Positions 43,727 to 55,337 of a stretch of 64,000 bases of DNA are shown piece after piece; within the stretch, counting starts at the first letter, position 1, and every line of letters begins with the position of its first letter. The notes under the pieces were generated by a model. It saw only the letters and a program-made list of their open reading frames with translations. It was not told the origin of the DNA and ran no database searches. This DNA comes from Ceriagrion tenellum (Eukaryota > Arthropoda > Insecta > Odonata > Coenagrionidae), in NCBI GenBank assembly GCA_963169105.1, contig OY720642.1, positions 78,842,716-78,906,715 of the forward strand. Reading direction: 5' to 3'. The position numbers and the translations under genes were made by a program.

Positions 43727-46700
43727 AGAGTGCCTTAGCGCTTACTCGTAGACGAATAGAGTGGATTTGGGTTCAGTTCTAATGATCGGTGTGTGACGCG
43801 GTCTGTCTCTGGCGGATTGGGTCCATTTGAATGACAGATCCAAAACAGGTCAAGTGACCCCGTGTACTACTGCAGCCGCGGAATCGTATAACTGTATCTT
43901 TTCCGTTGTCCTCTCAGATCCCTCCTCCTCTCTTACTCCTCTTTTCATTCTCTATTATGTAAATTTTCACTGAAATTGTTGTTTTTACGTTTGTATGGTA
44001 GTAATTTCAAGAATAAGGACAGAAAGACTTGATTGAATTGATGAAAAATTTCAGGTGGGTTAAGGAGATCCCGATAGGACCCCGTCCTTAAACCATACTC
44101 AACGTATGATTCTTAATCTCAATAGATACATATCGAAGCGCCAATATATTTAGGCAACATAACGTGATCCAAGTTATTTTAATACGATACATTCAAGAAG
44201 GACAATCCGTAACACTCCCTGTTGTACATATATATTTTGGCTTTGGTGTGTATTGGTGGAAAATATACATGTATATGGCTGTAATTAATAAAGATATTGT
44301 AAGGGTTTTTAATTAGATTTATTGATTTTCTTAGATTCTTGTTACGTGGAATGGATCATTAAATAATATCGTATGTGTTTAAACGAAAAGGCGGAACGAG
44401 GCTTTGGTCTGGTGGAAAATTCGCTAATGAATGGGCCTGCTGACGACTGTTTGATAGCGTGCGTGTATGGCTATTTTATTTTAGGTTTCTAAATAATTAA
44501 AGAAACTCTGACATCATTGGAAAATAATTACATGTTAAGTTAGTTACAATGAATTACTTTCATCTTAACTTAGCATGGTAATGGATCTATTCCGTGTTTT
44601 ATGCAAATGATGGAATATATATCGCAGTAATTCCTGTAAAATATCCTTTAATTTTCAGTGTACACAAATTCTAAATGAGAAGACCAAGTCACCGAGAGTT
44701 GCACCCTGAGGAAAAGAGCGGAATTTCTTTTTGAGGGGGGGGGGGAATATTTCGATTTTATCTCTGATCCTTCCCGTTTTTCTTATGAAGCCGCCGGGAT
44801 TCTCTCCGAAGCTCGTTTACTGCCCGTCTTGCGGTGACTCAAAGCAAATCTTGCGCTCCCTAGTTTTCTCTGTCGACCGCATTCCGTTTTTCTGTCACGA
44901 TTGGCTCTCTTCTGCCCGTCTCTCACGAGATCTCTTTCTCTTTTGAATTCTTTTGTGCAATTTCTGGAGAGTTCCATGATCAACCCTTGCAACTAGATGA
45001 TATTTTTTCTGCCCTGATCTATAGAGAATGTTTTCTTGGGCATCTTTTCCCCATCTTACTGCTGCTCTCTTTCCAGGTTTAAAACAAAGCTCTTTATTTT
45101 GGGGGCAGTTTACTTTTTGGCCATAGTGAGCAAAACGCGTTCAACAGGTGTATTGTAGTTCATGTGATTGTACCTAGCTAATGATGATCTCATATACTGA
45201 ATGTCATTGTACTAGTATTAAAAAAGTCACAGGCTAAATGACAGCATGACGCGCTCTATTACAAACGCACGATATCATGGATACTCCTAGATACTATGCA
45301 TCATCAATATCTCTTAAAATGCTCGCTTATATCCTTTTTTATCCTGTTAGACCCCGCTACCTTTACCAACGTCACTTATACCGTGAACAACGGCTTACCT
45401 CCAATAAAAACCTATTTTACTTCGGTCTCCGAAGTGTTGCTCCGTTGATTTTGCTGGGCTACAATCGGATAGGAATTTGCCACTTTCATATTCTCAGGGT
45501 GGTGTAATTAAGTTAAAACTTTACTCTTCCTCCTAGCTTTCTTATGTAACTTATTCGCTTCTCCCCGCTCGTTGTCATTTTTTATTACCTTACTACTCAC
45601 GCAGATGAGGTATAATCGAAATTGAAATTCAAAAACGAAAACCTATAGGTTCGCTATGCTGTGGTGACAAGGTCATCCACGTCCAGCCAAAATTAAGAAT
45701 AACCGGGATAAAGTCCTCTTGATGGAACTGGGGTAATGCATAACCCTGTATATGGTTGTAGTAGTACATGATTTTCGATTAATTGTGATGCCCATGGTCT
45801 AATTTACATTTCACACTTGTGAAACTTTTTCCCTCAAAATGCTTCCATTTTGTAAGAGTTCTGCCCGCCACCTCGCTCCTAACCAAGCCATATACGGCTG
45901 TGTCCTAATACCCATTACCTTATATCCTTTGCTTCGACTCGCGGAATAGCTTATAAATGTTAGTACTTAAGTATTTCATTTTTATAAATGATGCGTTCTA
46001 CTGTATGATTGTTGGGCCAATTCATTGTCACGGTTGAGACACTTACTCGTTTTTAGTAAATATCTTCATTATTTCATATGTTATTCATACATAAAACATA
46101 TTTATTTCTTATTTAATACGTCCTCATTTTCTGGTCCCAACCACAAGTTTATATTATGTTTCACGTATTTGTTATGATATAGTAAAATTATTTCACAGGT
46201 GAGACAGCATGAAAATTTGTGTTACAGATTCAATAATGCTGGTTAATGCTATGAAATAAGTATTTCTAAATTTACCAGAAAAAGATGAATTAAATCGTAA
46301 TTTTAATTTATATTCTTGTATTCCAAAGCAGTATTTAGGCCCAAGTTCATAAAATTTTCAACTCCTAAGTTGGCTGATTAATTCTCAAATTTCATTTTTT
46401 TCAATTTATAATTTCCATCTCTCAATGTAAATAGAGGGATAAATGCAGTAAGATGCTACCTTATCTTTCTTATTCATCATGCAGTGAACAAACTTTGCGA
46501 AATCTTCCTCGTATTTCCCGTTTCAATGACTTCTGGAAAATTTATAAACTACTTCCGTTAAAAAAATTTCTAACTCTACTGGTCGCTTAAATTCTTATAT
46601 TGTTAATGTTTATGAGGCCATTAAATTTCCAAAAGTCTTACTTTTTAGGACCTCTATTTGATTTACAGTTTACCGTATTATATTTTATACTCCGTACACT

Positions 46701-48071
46701 ATCAACGACGTAACTCGTGCACTTACGAGTAAGTTGTTCAAATACTCATAGTCCTCGATGCTAAGATTTCAATTAATCTTTAGTCGTAATTTAGTATCCT
46801 TTTTAAAGTTAGATATTGGTGTAAGAAGGAGTACTTGTAGATTCCCCTAGTTATTTATTTTTTTGTTCTAAAGTGTACCTATAGAAAGTAAAGACCATGC
46901 GCTTTTAGTTACCTCTCCCAGCCGTCCCAATTTTATTTTATCTTTCGTTTAATTCGTGCAAAAATTGTTTTTTGTTTCTCAATATAATCATTTTGCAATC
47001 TATTGTACTACTTATTATATGTTTCCATCTTCTCAGTTCTTTCGCTTTTCCGTCTACCTTCATTTTCAACTATTTTCAACTATTTATATTTTTGTTTCGA
47101 GCAAACTTATTGTGTTTTAGCATTATACTTAGCTTGTATGTAATGTTTGATGCTCTAATTATAATTCCTGGTTGTATCAAATAATATTTCTCTGGCTTTC
47201 CTATTTCTTTATCTTTAATATGCGATAAATGAGGTGAAATTGGAGTTACGTCATTGTAGCCAGAATTTCTGCATGATGTATTACCGCCTAGAGTCATAGC
47301 AATCAGGAGTTCTACGACATAGGTAGATGGGTATCTGACCTACCACAGGATTGAGCAAAACATGTTTCCCCCTGGCTGAGAACCTTATTGTAGGGTCATC
47401 TCCTTGCCCTTACTGGGTTGTGGCTAGGATGAAAGACGAGAAGGGAAAGGACCGCTTCTAATCTTCACACTTGCCCTTCATTTGCGCTCTAATCTTTCTC
47501 CCTTCGTCCTCTGATTAATCTCTCCGCTCCTCGCACAGCGTTTCTCTTCCTACTGGCAGTAACTTAATCTTCCTCCTTTCTCCCAACGCTTGATCTTCAC
47601 TCCGTTCCACTGGTGTCTCCTTCTTGTCAATCAATCCTTCCCTTAAGGCTTTAGCCCCTTTGATCATGAAAAGAGAACTGCTTCCGAAGTTTAGTAGATG
47701 AGAGATTTATGTCTGATAGGAGCATTTATTACCTGAAAATCATTTATATTGAATAATGCTGTTTCACTTTCTGTGCAGGCTCCTTAGCAAATTTGTCGCC
47801 TCTATTTAGTGATAAAAAGCCTTAGTTACTTATACCATTTTTGCGGTGGTAGCGAAAGAAATGTTATCCTCGTGTTTTTTCTGAAAAATTAACCCTCAGA
47901 GAATATTTTTATTGATTTTGCTGCCGTTTTCTCATCTTAAGCGATATGTTCTGCTGGATGTATTATTAATTAATATCGTTATGAACGCAATATTTTTTGC
48001 GTCGAGATATTGGTCAAGAATTTAAGCGATTACGACTTCCTACTAATTTAAAGAAGTTTATTTCTGATTGG
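43727..48071. other. Gene-free region
   Basis: AT-rich with short open frames. A G-run occurs at about 44738-44749. Stretch 44760-44990 is pyrimidine-rich and keeps frames open on both strands. No recognised element. Confidence 0.5.
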
Positions 48072-48318
48072 TGAAGAGGTGTTCACTTTAATAATTAATT
48101 TTTTCATTATCATTTTCCTTTTTATCAATTCAGTGATGTTTTGGGTTTTTTATCCGTGGGAGAAGAAAACTCTTACATCTCCTTTACACCACCCAAGCAC
48201 ATCATCACTAACATGAAGATGTTTTTTGGTGAATACTTAAGAGGTGTCCACCTTAATAATTATTTTTTTTATTGTCACATACCTTTGTAGCAATTCATTG
48301 ATGTATTATGTTGTTTTA
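48072..48318 (+). repeat. Small local duplication, two ~80-bp units
   Basis: Units at about 48072-48150 and 48229-48318 share AAGAGGTGTYCAC, TTAATAATTAWTTTTTT and CAATTCAKTGATGT in the same order. They are diverged and AT-rich. Confidence 0.5.
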
Positions 48319-48319
48319 A

Positions 48320-49106
48320 CATTGACGGGAAAAATTGTTCCCCTCTTTGACCAAGCTCTTTTTTCTACGTTTAAGGTACATTAGTCTATGCTTCATAAGT
48401 AGTTATGGATTATTAATTCCTGGAGGCGTAGGAATTAATACATCATTCGTTTCCGATGGAAAAAAGGAAAACTTAGGTTCATTCCGGTCGTTCGGGCTAG
48501 TAGATGCTTCTACTCGCATTGACAGAGACTTTGTGATAAGTAATTACAATTGAATATAAATTGAAGTCTTGGCAACAAAGGCTATGAGCATTTTAAAAAC
48601 TTAAGGAATCGAGCCATGGTTTCAACAGAGTTCATTGCATAACAATTACCACGGTTATCTGTCATTTGGCCTCGTCCAATGTTCTTTACGAGCCATCGAT
48701 TCATAGAGGATGTACCTTTTTTAAATAATTCTGTCGATTCCTAAGAATTATAATCAATTTCTTGAATGTATTACCCATCCAACTTATTTTTGATTCAAAT
48801 TGTTACATTATTGCATGAATGATTGTCATTAAGATCCTTATCGGTGTTTTGAATGGAGATATTGACTCATATTTCATGAAATAACTAGCTTTTTTGAGAT
48901 ATTGAATCCGTATAAAATTTATATTGATTCAGTTTGTTCTGCGTAATGAAAAACAAATAAAATATATTATGCATATAAAGCTTTTAAATTTATTTATTTT
49001 TCTCAAGGATGGCTGAATACATTGACGGGAAATAATTGTTTGGCAATTTGTTCCACTCGTTGACTACAATCTCATTTTCTACGTTTAAGGCTCCTTAATC
49101 TGTGGA
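48320..49106 (+). repeat. Direct repeat pair 700 bp apart
   Basis: CATTGACGGGAAAWAATTGTT and TTTTCTACGTTTAAGG occur in the same order and similar spacing at 48320-48388 and at 49020-49106. The sequence between does not align clearly. This is an old local duplication. Confidence 0.55.
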
Positions 49107-50608
49107 TTAAAAGAAGATATTGTTTATCAATTTTTAAAGTCCTAAGTGATGGATCTTTTGAAATAAACTTCAATGTTTATGGTCGTAGATGAATGGAATT
49201 TCTTACACAAGGAAAGAAAGATAATGGTTTTATATACGAAAACATTACTTTGGGATGAGAATTATTTTTATTGGACAAATTTAATATCTTGACTCAATTG
49301 TAACTCCTCTTTTGGCAGTTTGGGCCATTTTACCTGATCCTCTCGTCTTCGACGGATTTTGAGCAATATCTTTATTTCTCTTGATTTTCCTTATTTCTGT
49401 AATTTATTTGACGTCTCATTTCTTCTTGCTTATATTCTTATTTTCTTCTTCGAAGCAATGGAGTCGGAGGCCTATTTTTTACTTACTCGATTCTCTATTA
49501 TTTGATCATTCCCACATATAAGAATTGATTTTCTGGCGTCTCCGAGAGTAGGAAGAGGAAAGCCGTGTACTGGGTCTGGACTTTGACGGAGATGTTACGT
49601 TTCTGACATCAGTTTCTACGTGATTATGGGCGATTAAACGGTTCACTCTTAAGTCCGCAGATACATTTTGCTCCACTTCTTGTATCCTAGCTGCTGCAGT
49701 TCTTTCGTTTGAAGAAATCTTTTTCCTGTCGTACATAGTAGCTACCTTGTGTTAAGTCTAAACAATCAACGCTTTCACTCTACAAATAACTGGAAATAAT
49801 TGCTCAGAGATAGTCATTGATGGGTATATTGGTCTATGAACTTCGTCTCTTGATCTGAATGACAGGATGTCTACGTCTAACATTCCAATTAATATATTCA
49901 TTGTACCATCTTATTTAACTTCCAATGGCTTTCATGGTGACAGTTATTTGCGTCCCAGCCTAATGGTGGTTTGTGAGATTTATATTACAAAAAAATGCAT
50001 TTCATAGCCATATTTGAAGAATTAGAGAATATTCTGTAGGTAACATTTTTAATGTTAATGTCGGTACCCTTACAAAAGTAGCCACCGAGAATGATTCCTT
50101 TCTCCACCCCTAAATACGTGAAAATAAAGTAGTTTTTGTGAGTGATGTTGGTAATTAAAAGGGTTTCTAGTCTTTACGTCAAAAATATTTCACTATTTCA
50201 TTTCACTTGCAGTAAGTATTACTAAGCCTATCTTTCTAACTTGTTTTACTTATTTTCATCAATAATAGAGCTAATATATAGAGGTTACTATGGATTAAAT
50301 AATATTTGTTTGTGTTGACTTTATTACCACTGCTATTCAAGCACGTCATTGCCATTCAAATTATAGCAGTGTTCTTCAATATTTTCGAATAGGTACCTAC
50401 TGTCCGGTTATCCGCTTAACTTATCACCCACACCCCTCCCGTCGATTTAACCTCGAGGTAAATGAGTGCTTGTGCTTACGGAGATTCCATTCTGCTCAAA
50501 GTACGCGTGAATTATTTCTTTCTAATTCCCAGCTTTTACGAGTCGACTATCAGACTTTACTTTCTCTGTCAACTTTTGCCTCTCATCTTAACTACTTCTA
50601 TATAAATA
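49107..50608. other. Gene-free region
   Basis: No gene or bounded element recognised up to the TA target site of the pogo-like element. Confidence 0.5.
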
Positions 50609-50714
50609 CAGTAGATTCCGGTTAATTGAGATACATCGGGACTGGAGCACTATGCCCCAACTAAGCGGCTGCCCCGGTTAAGCGTAGCATACCGTAAATA
50701 GAATGTTCCTTTTT

Positions 50715-50790
50715 CCGGGATTCATTCCACGATGTCAGTTTTAAAACAACAATATTTCGCTGGTCCTCCTGCCAGCTTCATCAGGTTAAC
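50715..50790 (-). ncRNA. Hammerhead-ribozyme-like core in PLE tail (minus arm)
   Basis: On the minus strand CTGATGA (50778-50784) is followed by a stem, GCTGG...CCAGC, and then GAAA (50755-50758), the conserved half of a hammerhead core. Downstream, a weaker stem can form between TGTTG.TTTT and AAAAC.TGACA, followed by ATC as a possible cleavage triplet. Stem I is weak and one extra A lies between CTGATGA and stem II. Hammerhead motifs in PLE terminal repeats are established knowledge; whether this one is active is unknown. Confidence 0.5.
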
Positions 50791-51166
50791 TGAACTGATT
50801 TCTTTGTCTCGCTCGTCTTTATATATATGAGTCTGGACTCCCATTGTTGCCGGAATTTAAATTTGAAAAAAATTCGTTTTAGACTGCTACTCAACTTGTA
50901 ACCGTCTTCTCGGTTGACGTTCTCCGGTCTCTTCGCAATTTCTATAGCCCCCCTGATTAATCTTGGGTAATAGCGTATTTCCCTAGCTATTAATCTTGTC
51001 TCCTCAAAGTTGAAATTATGAGTGGGGCCGCTGAGATGGTGTTCGGCTATTGCAGAAATGCGGTAATTATTATTTTTAATTGCCCATTGATGCTCTTGGA
51101 GGCGTATTTTTAGGGCTCTGCATGTCTGGCCTACATATGGTTGTCCACAGCTGCACAAAACAGTGA
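50781..51166 (-). pseudogene. Penelope-like GIY-YIG endonuclease C-terminal fragment
   Basis: About 125 residues in one open minus-strand frame, cut off at its 5' end by the junction at 51166, with no natural start codon. In order: CSCGQPYVGQTCRALKIRLQ, where C-x-C, Y-V-G (the YIG of GIY-YIG) and the R of R-L-x-E-H are expected zinc-binding and catalytic positions; AIAEHHLSGPTHNF with the E-H and G-H-type histidines; ETRLIAREIRYYPRLIRGAIEIAKR; then NVNREDGYKLSSSLKR, the conserved PLE C-terminal 'EI...NREDG..LS' signature. The GIY half of the motif lies 5' of the truncation. In the intact family this domain nicks target DNA for the reverse transcriptase. Here it is only a dead remnant. A matching second copy of the last ~55 codons lies on the plus strand at 51167-51335. 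Confidence 0.85.
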
Positions 51167-51335
51167 GGCTATAGAAATTGCGAAGAGACCGGAGAACGTC
51201 AACCGAGAAGACGGTTACAAGTTGAGTAGCAGTCTAAAACGAATTTTTTTCAAATTTAAATTCCGGCAACAATGGGAGTCCAGACTCATATATATAAAGA
51301 CGAGCGAGACAAAGAAATCAGTTCAGTTAACCTGA
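51167..51335 (+). pseudogene. Inverted second copy of the PLE endonuclease C-terminus
   Basis: The frame encodes the same AIEIAKRPENVNREDGYKLS... end as the minus-strand copy, with identical residues to the shared stop codon. It belongs to the plus-strand arm of the head-to-head PLE insertion. It has no GIY-YIG core. Confidence 0.85.
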
Positions 51336-51400
51336 TGAAGCTGGCAGGAGGACCAGCGAAATATTGTTGTTTTAAAACTTACATCGCGGAATGAATCCCG
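51325..51400 (+). ncRNA. Hammerhead-ribozyme-like core in PLE tail (plus arm)
   Basis: Inverted counterpart of the minus-arm motif: CTGATGA at 51332-51338, the GCTGG/CCAGC stem, and GAAA at 51358-51361. Downstream the sequence has TTACATC where the minus arm has TGACATC, so the presumed cleavage triplet is kept but stem III is changed by one base. Confidence 0.5.
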
Positions 51401-52135
51401 GAAGAAGTAACATTCAAAACTGCATCCGCGGAAGCCTACGAGCTAATTTGATACCGTAAATAGGCATAAACAAATGTAGAAATTAAAGAAATTAGACTAA
51501 ATAAGCTTTATAGTGCAAAATGTTTATTAAACTATCAATTGGTTTTATAAATCAGCGAAAACATTTATCTATAGACATTTTAAAAAAATTCTGTAATACT
51601 TGTTGAAAATATTTCTCTCAGCCTCCTTCGGGTGACGCTGGATGAATGCCTTTTACGCATTTCGTTAAAGAACAATGCACGGTATTTTAGTTAATAATAA
51701 GTGATCTGCCCCTACCTGCTCTTAAACCCCCACTGTGGGTGTCCCACTCCTCTCTCGTTATCCCTAAAACTGACAATAAGCTAAAACTGAAGGTCGTTGC
51801 CAGCACCCTTCTATCCTCAAAACACTTATCTCTTGACCTATCGTTTATAGCCCAACCACCGTCTCCAGAGTCCTCTCCCCTAAATGACGAAACGACACTG
51901 GATGAACTCTCGTGGTCCGGAAACGGAATCCGGATCCGCTACAGGCTGGCTTAGAGCTTTAAATGCAGGAATATGTACCCATAAGGAAAATATGATGAAA
52001 CGGAAGCAGTAGAGGGTTAAAAAATCGTTGTGTAGAGTCAATGTCGCCAACGCGTGGCCCAGTTAAGCGGCATCCTGTCCCAATTAAGCGGCTGCCCCAA
52101 ATAACCAGTGGCCCAGTTAACCGGAATCTACTGTA

Positions 52136-54290
52136 TTGTAAAATGTATAGATTTGCAAATTAAATTTGTCCAGATCTTTACACAAAGCATTTCTTTGTTT
52201 TTATTTGTCCTCTTTCCTAAGAAAAAAGTGAGACGGATGGAACGGATGGACGGAGACGGACGGAAAAAAATAGTTTTCTTTATCATCGCGGTAATCCTGC
52301 TCCGTTCTACTACCTTCTGTTACATGGATGAGAGGTTTTAAAAGAAAAGGCGATGTCATTTTAGGCGGTATCTGGGAGACAGAAAACTGTTCAATACCCA
52401 CTTCTCTGCCCTGGTACGTTATCCTTCATTTAAATACGATATTGTGTTCTCTATATGTCTTTATTTCATCTTTAGTCACGAACTAACCTCGTATTCGAGA
52501 CGGTCGGTGCCAGCTAAATTATCTGCCTCACGCAGTTTATTTTCCTGCATTTCTCAGCCAATGAAAAAGTATACTACGGCCTGAAGGCGCTCATCTCATA
52601 AGCAATTTATGTTTATCTTCATTGCACCTTGCTTTAATTGAGAAATTGAGCAGCTTAAGGACTTCCTGGGTTATTAGTGATTATGATTAAAGGCCTCACT
52701 GTTATGCTTCAGTATCTTTAGGGGTGAAATGAGGCATCTGTACGTAAACTTGTTGTCGGACGCTTCGGTTCAAATTTCTTCGTCATGTGAGGTCGAACGT
52801 AGTGTATGAGTAGGTTTAGTTTATCGGATATCCAACATCCGTGAAATTAACACTTGCTGCCTCTAACCTTTATTTTTTTCATTCATTTTCGAAATTATTT
52901 TCATATTATTTCTCAGCTGTAGTAGTTGCCCTGAAAATATGAATATGATAAAATGAATATGGCAAGGTTCAGATTGATGAATAAAATTGGAACGTGATTA
53001 TTTCATTAATTTCGGATTCGGAATTAAATTCGGAATTATTTCATTGGCCTGGCAGTGCTATATCGCAATACGCGATGTAGGATTAGCAATTTATCATATA
53101 TGTGCGCATTAAATAAGTCAAAGCATTTCTCATACTGCAATTTTACATGTTGTTGTTTGGGGTTTGCCTCAATGACAGAGATGGTAAGAAATGCTGCTTA
53201 CTTAGGTATCAGAGAAAGACAATTGCGTCCAAACTATCAATGAGCTCCGCGCTAGAAATGATCCTTTCCGTTCAAAATACATTATAGCCTCTCTATGGGG
53301 GCCTTGGGAATGCTATTTTATCACCAGAAACGTCATCTATCTGTTCTTGGGACGTGCGATACCGTGAAGAATGCGGAACACGTTTAAGGAAGTTAGATGT
53401 CCTCTGAGACTGATTGTGTATGAGGAGTAGATCACCATGAACCAGATCTTTCATCTCCAACAATCTTATTTACAAAGATATTTTAGTACGAATAATGAAC
53501 TACATTCTAAGATTCTATAATTGGAAACTCAGTAGCCCTATATGACGCAAAGACGTTAACTGCATTTATTATTTATCGATCGTCTAAGGTTATCGTCAGG
53601 ATCTCCATAATATACAAGGAAAAAGTTAGAGACAGTCTTTTGTGATCAATACTCCTCAAATCCACCATTAAAAGGAACGAGGAGGAATAAAAAACAAACC
53701 ATTGAGAACGTTATAAAGAAGCGTAAAAATTTAACCAGGCGCCTCAAATGGAAATGAAAAAATGGTATTAAAGAGTAAGGTGACAACTTCATTGAGATTG
53801 GTTCGCTTCAGGAAAGAAAGCTTTTCTTAACAAACGCCAATTGTGGAGCCATACAAAAATAAAGAGGTTTTCTGATTAAAATTCATATACTCAGTCATGA
53901 ATGGTTCCCTAATGCACCGCAATAAATGATTGAGGAAGAAGGATACCCGGGCACGCTTCTAACGACCATGGTGCAGGGGGAGAATGCAATAGAAAAGGAA
54001 AGATTGGTAAAGCCATCAGAGACCCAAAGTGGGTGGGAGTATCAATAAGCAAAGTAACAAGTGTAAAGGAGTGGAGCTTGATACAACAGAGGATATTTTT
54101 ACAACAATGACGTGGTTTATATTTTTCATCAATCTTCAGCACCATATATAGATGTGAATGGTGTTATGTTTACTTTTCATCTCTGTTGTTGTCCTTGGGA
54201 ATAACTATCCCTGGGAACCTAAACTTGTTTCCGGAATTTAAACCGGTAATTTACGAGAATGAACTGATGAATGAATTGATGAGAAAGGCG
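52136..54290. other. Gene-free region
   Basis: No gene or bounded element recognised. A short GGA/GACGGA-rich run lies at about 52228-52264. Confidence 0.5.
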
Positions 54291-54327
54291 ACAGCAAGTT
54301 GTTCTTGCCGCGTGAACAACTTGCTGT
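54291..54327. repeat. Perfect 14-bp hairpin
   Basis: ACAGCAAGTTGTTC (54291-54304) and GAACAACTTGCTGT (54314-54327) pair perfectly around a 9-nt loop. Isolated; no coding or promoter context. Confidence 0.7.
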
Positions 54328-55237
54328 AGCCTTCAGAAAGGGGATGTCTATGCATAGATGTTAACAAGCGTTAAGTTTCACGGAGAAATAAATCAATATA
54401 AAATAAAAATCAGGCGCAGTTGAATATCTTTGGATGGCGATGTTGGTGACCGTAGTGTTCTAGTCAAAGTTTCATGTTTCGCTTTAGGCTGTTCAAAACA
54501 CGACGTCTTTCGAGTCCGACAAGTCGATGCTAATCTGGACAATACAAGATTCTTGCTTTTTATGTGAGCAGGGCAGGCTTATTCTGTATGGCATCTAGGT
54601 TTTCATATTTCGAACGATCGATGATTAATTTGTAATGATCGATGAGTAATTAAATTTTAAATACTAATTCTGTGAAAGAATTTTTCTTTTAATGTTTAAA
54701 TTGATTGGGCTTTTTCAAATGTTTCGTTTCGGAAACATACCTTCGACAGAAACATACAATCGACAGTTTTATTGAAGTATAGCCGGTGAACGAAACTTAT
54801 GTTATCTTAGTACAACTCATTTGCACTCAAAATAAGTCCCTGTTATTCATTGCTCATTGGTTTAAATTTCGTTGATGATGATTCACCCTTTCATACTTTC
54901 GACTGGTATCAACTAATTGCCCAAATGACGAATCTCTTGCCGACGTTCATAGTACATTTTTCCGAAATATGAGACATAAACTCATCATTTAACCATAGAA
55001 ATTTTATAACAATCAAATACATGACCTGGAAAATATTCGGTATTTAATAAGACCCAAAAGCTGGAGATATTTGACACCAACTTATTGACCGGTAAACGCC
55101 TAGCGGTACCGTTTGGCACTAGTCGGTAGTGTTCAACAAAAAATTCATTTTTTAAATAATTTTCGGTATTTTACCGATTTTTTTTACTTTACCGCAATAT
55201 ATATATATAAATGTAAGATTGTTTTATTTTTATAAAC
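54328..55237. other. Gene-free AT-rich region
   Basis: No gene recognised. A short AT dinucleotide run lies at 55197-55210. Confidence 0.5.
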
Positions 55238-55337
55238 AAGCAACATTTAGCATTTAGAAGCAACATTTTCAGTATTGATTCAATATTTCGGAAGCAACAT
55301 TTTCAATATTGCGGAAGCAACATTTTCAATAAAAATA
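55238..55337 (+). repeat. Short tandem repeat (AAGCAACATTTTCAATATT type)
   Basis: Four imperfect copies of a ~22-27-bp unit with core AAGCAACATTTTCA lie in direct orientation, the last three close to identical. Confidence 0.65.

Larger units (their letters stand above)
50702..51450 (-). mobile_element. Nested Penelope-like element with inverted partial copy and 13-bp TSD
   Basis: The insertion is flanked by the perfect direct repeat ATACCGTAAATAG at 50689-50701 and 51451-51463. It is made of two 5'-truncated pieces of one PLE joined head to head: a 465-bp minus-strand piece (51166 down to 50702) and a 284-bp plus-strand piece (51167-51450). The 3' tails point outward. The two arms are nearly identical over about 250 bp, so the insertion is fairly young. 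The longer piece encodes the C-terminal GIY-YIG endonuclease region, the shorter one only the last ~55 residues. Reverse transcriptase is absent. PLEs are known to leave truncated, rearranged and inverted copies; this insertion disrupts the pogo-like element around it. Confidence 0.85.
50609..52133. mobile_element. pogo/Tigger-like DNA transposon, non-autonomous, carrying a nested PLE
   Basis: The ends read CAGTAGATTCCGGTTAATTG (50609) and, inverted, CAGTAGATTCCGGTTAACTG (52133), flanked by TA on both sides (50607-50608 and 52134-52135). CAGT-type ends plus a TA duplication are typical of the pogo/Tigger branch of Tc1/mariner. Subterminal copies of CCCARTTAAGCGGC occur at both ends. Without the nested insertion the element is about 760 bp. 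No transposase motif was found. A 71-residue open frame at 51739-51954 (starting MSHSSLVIPKTDNKLKL) is of unknown origin and may be captured host sequence or chance. Confidence 0.8.
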
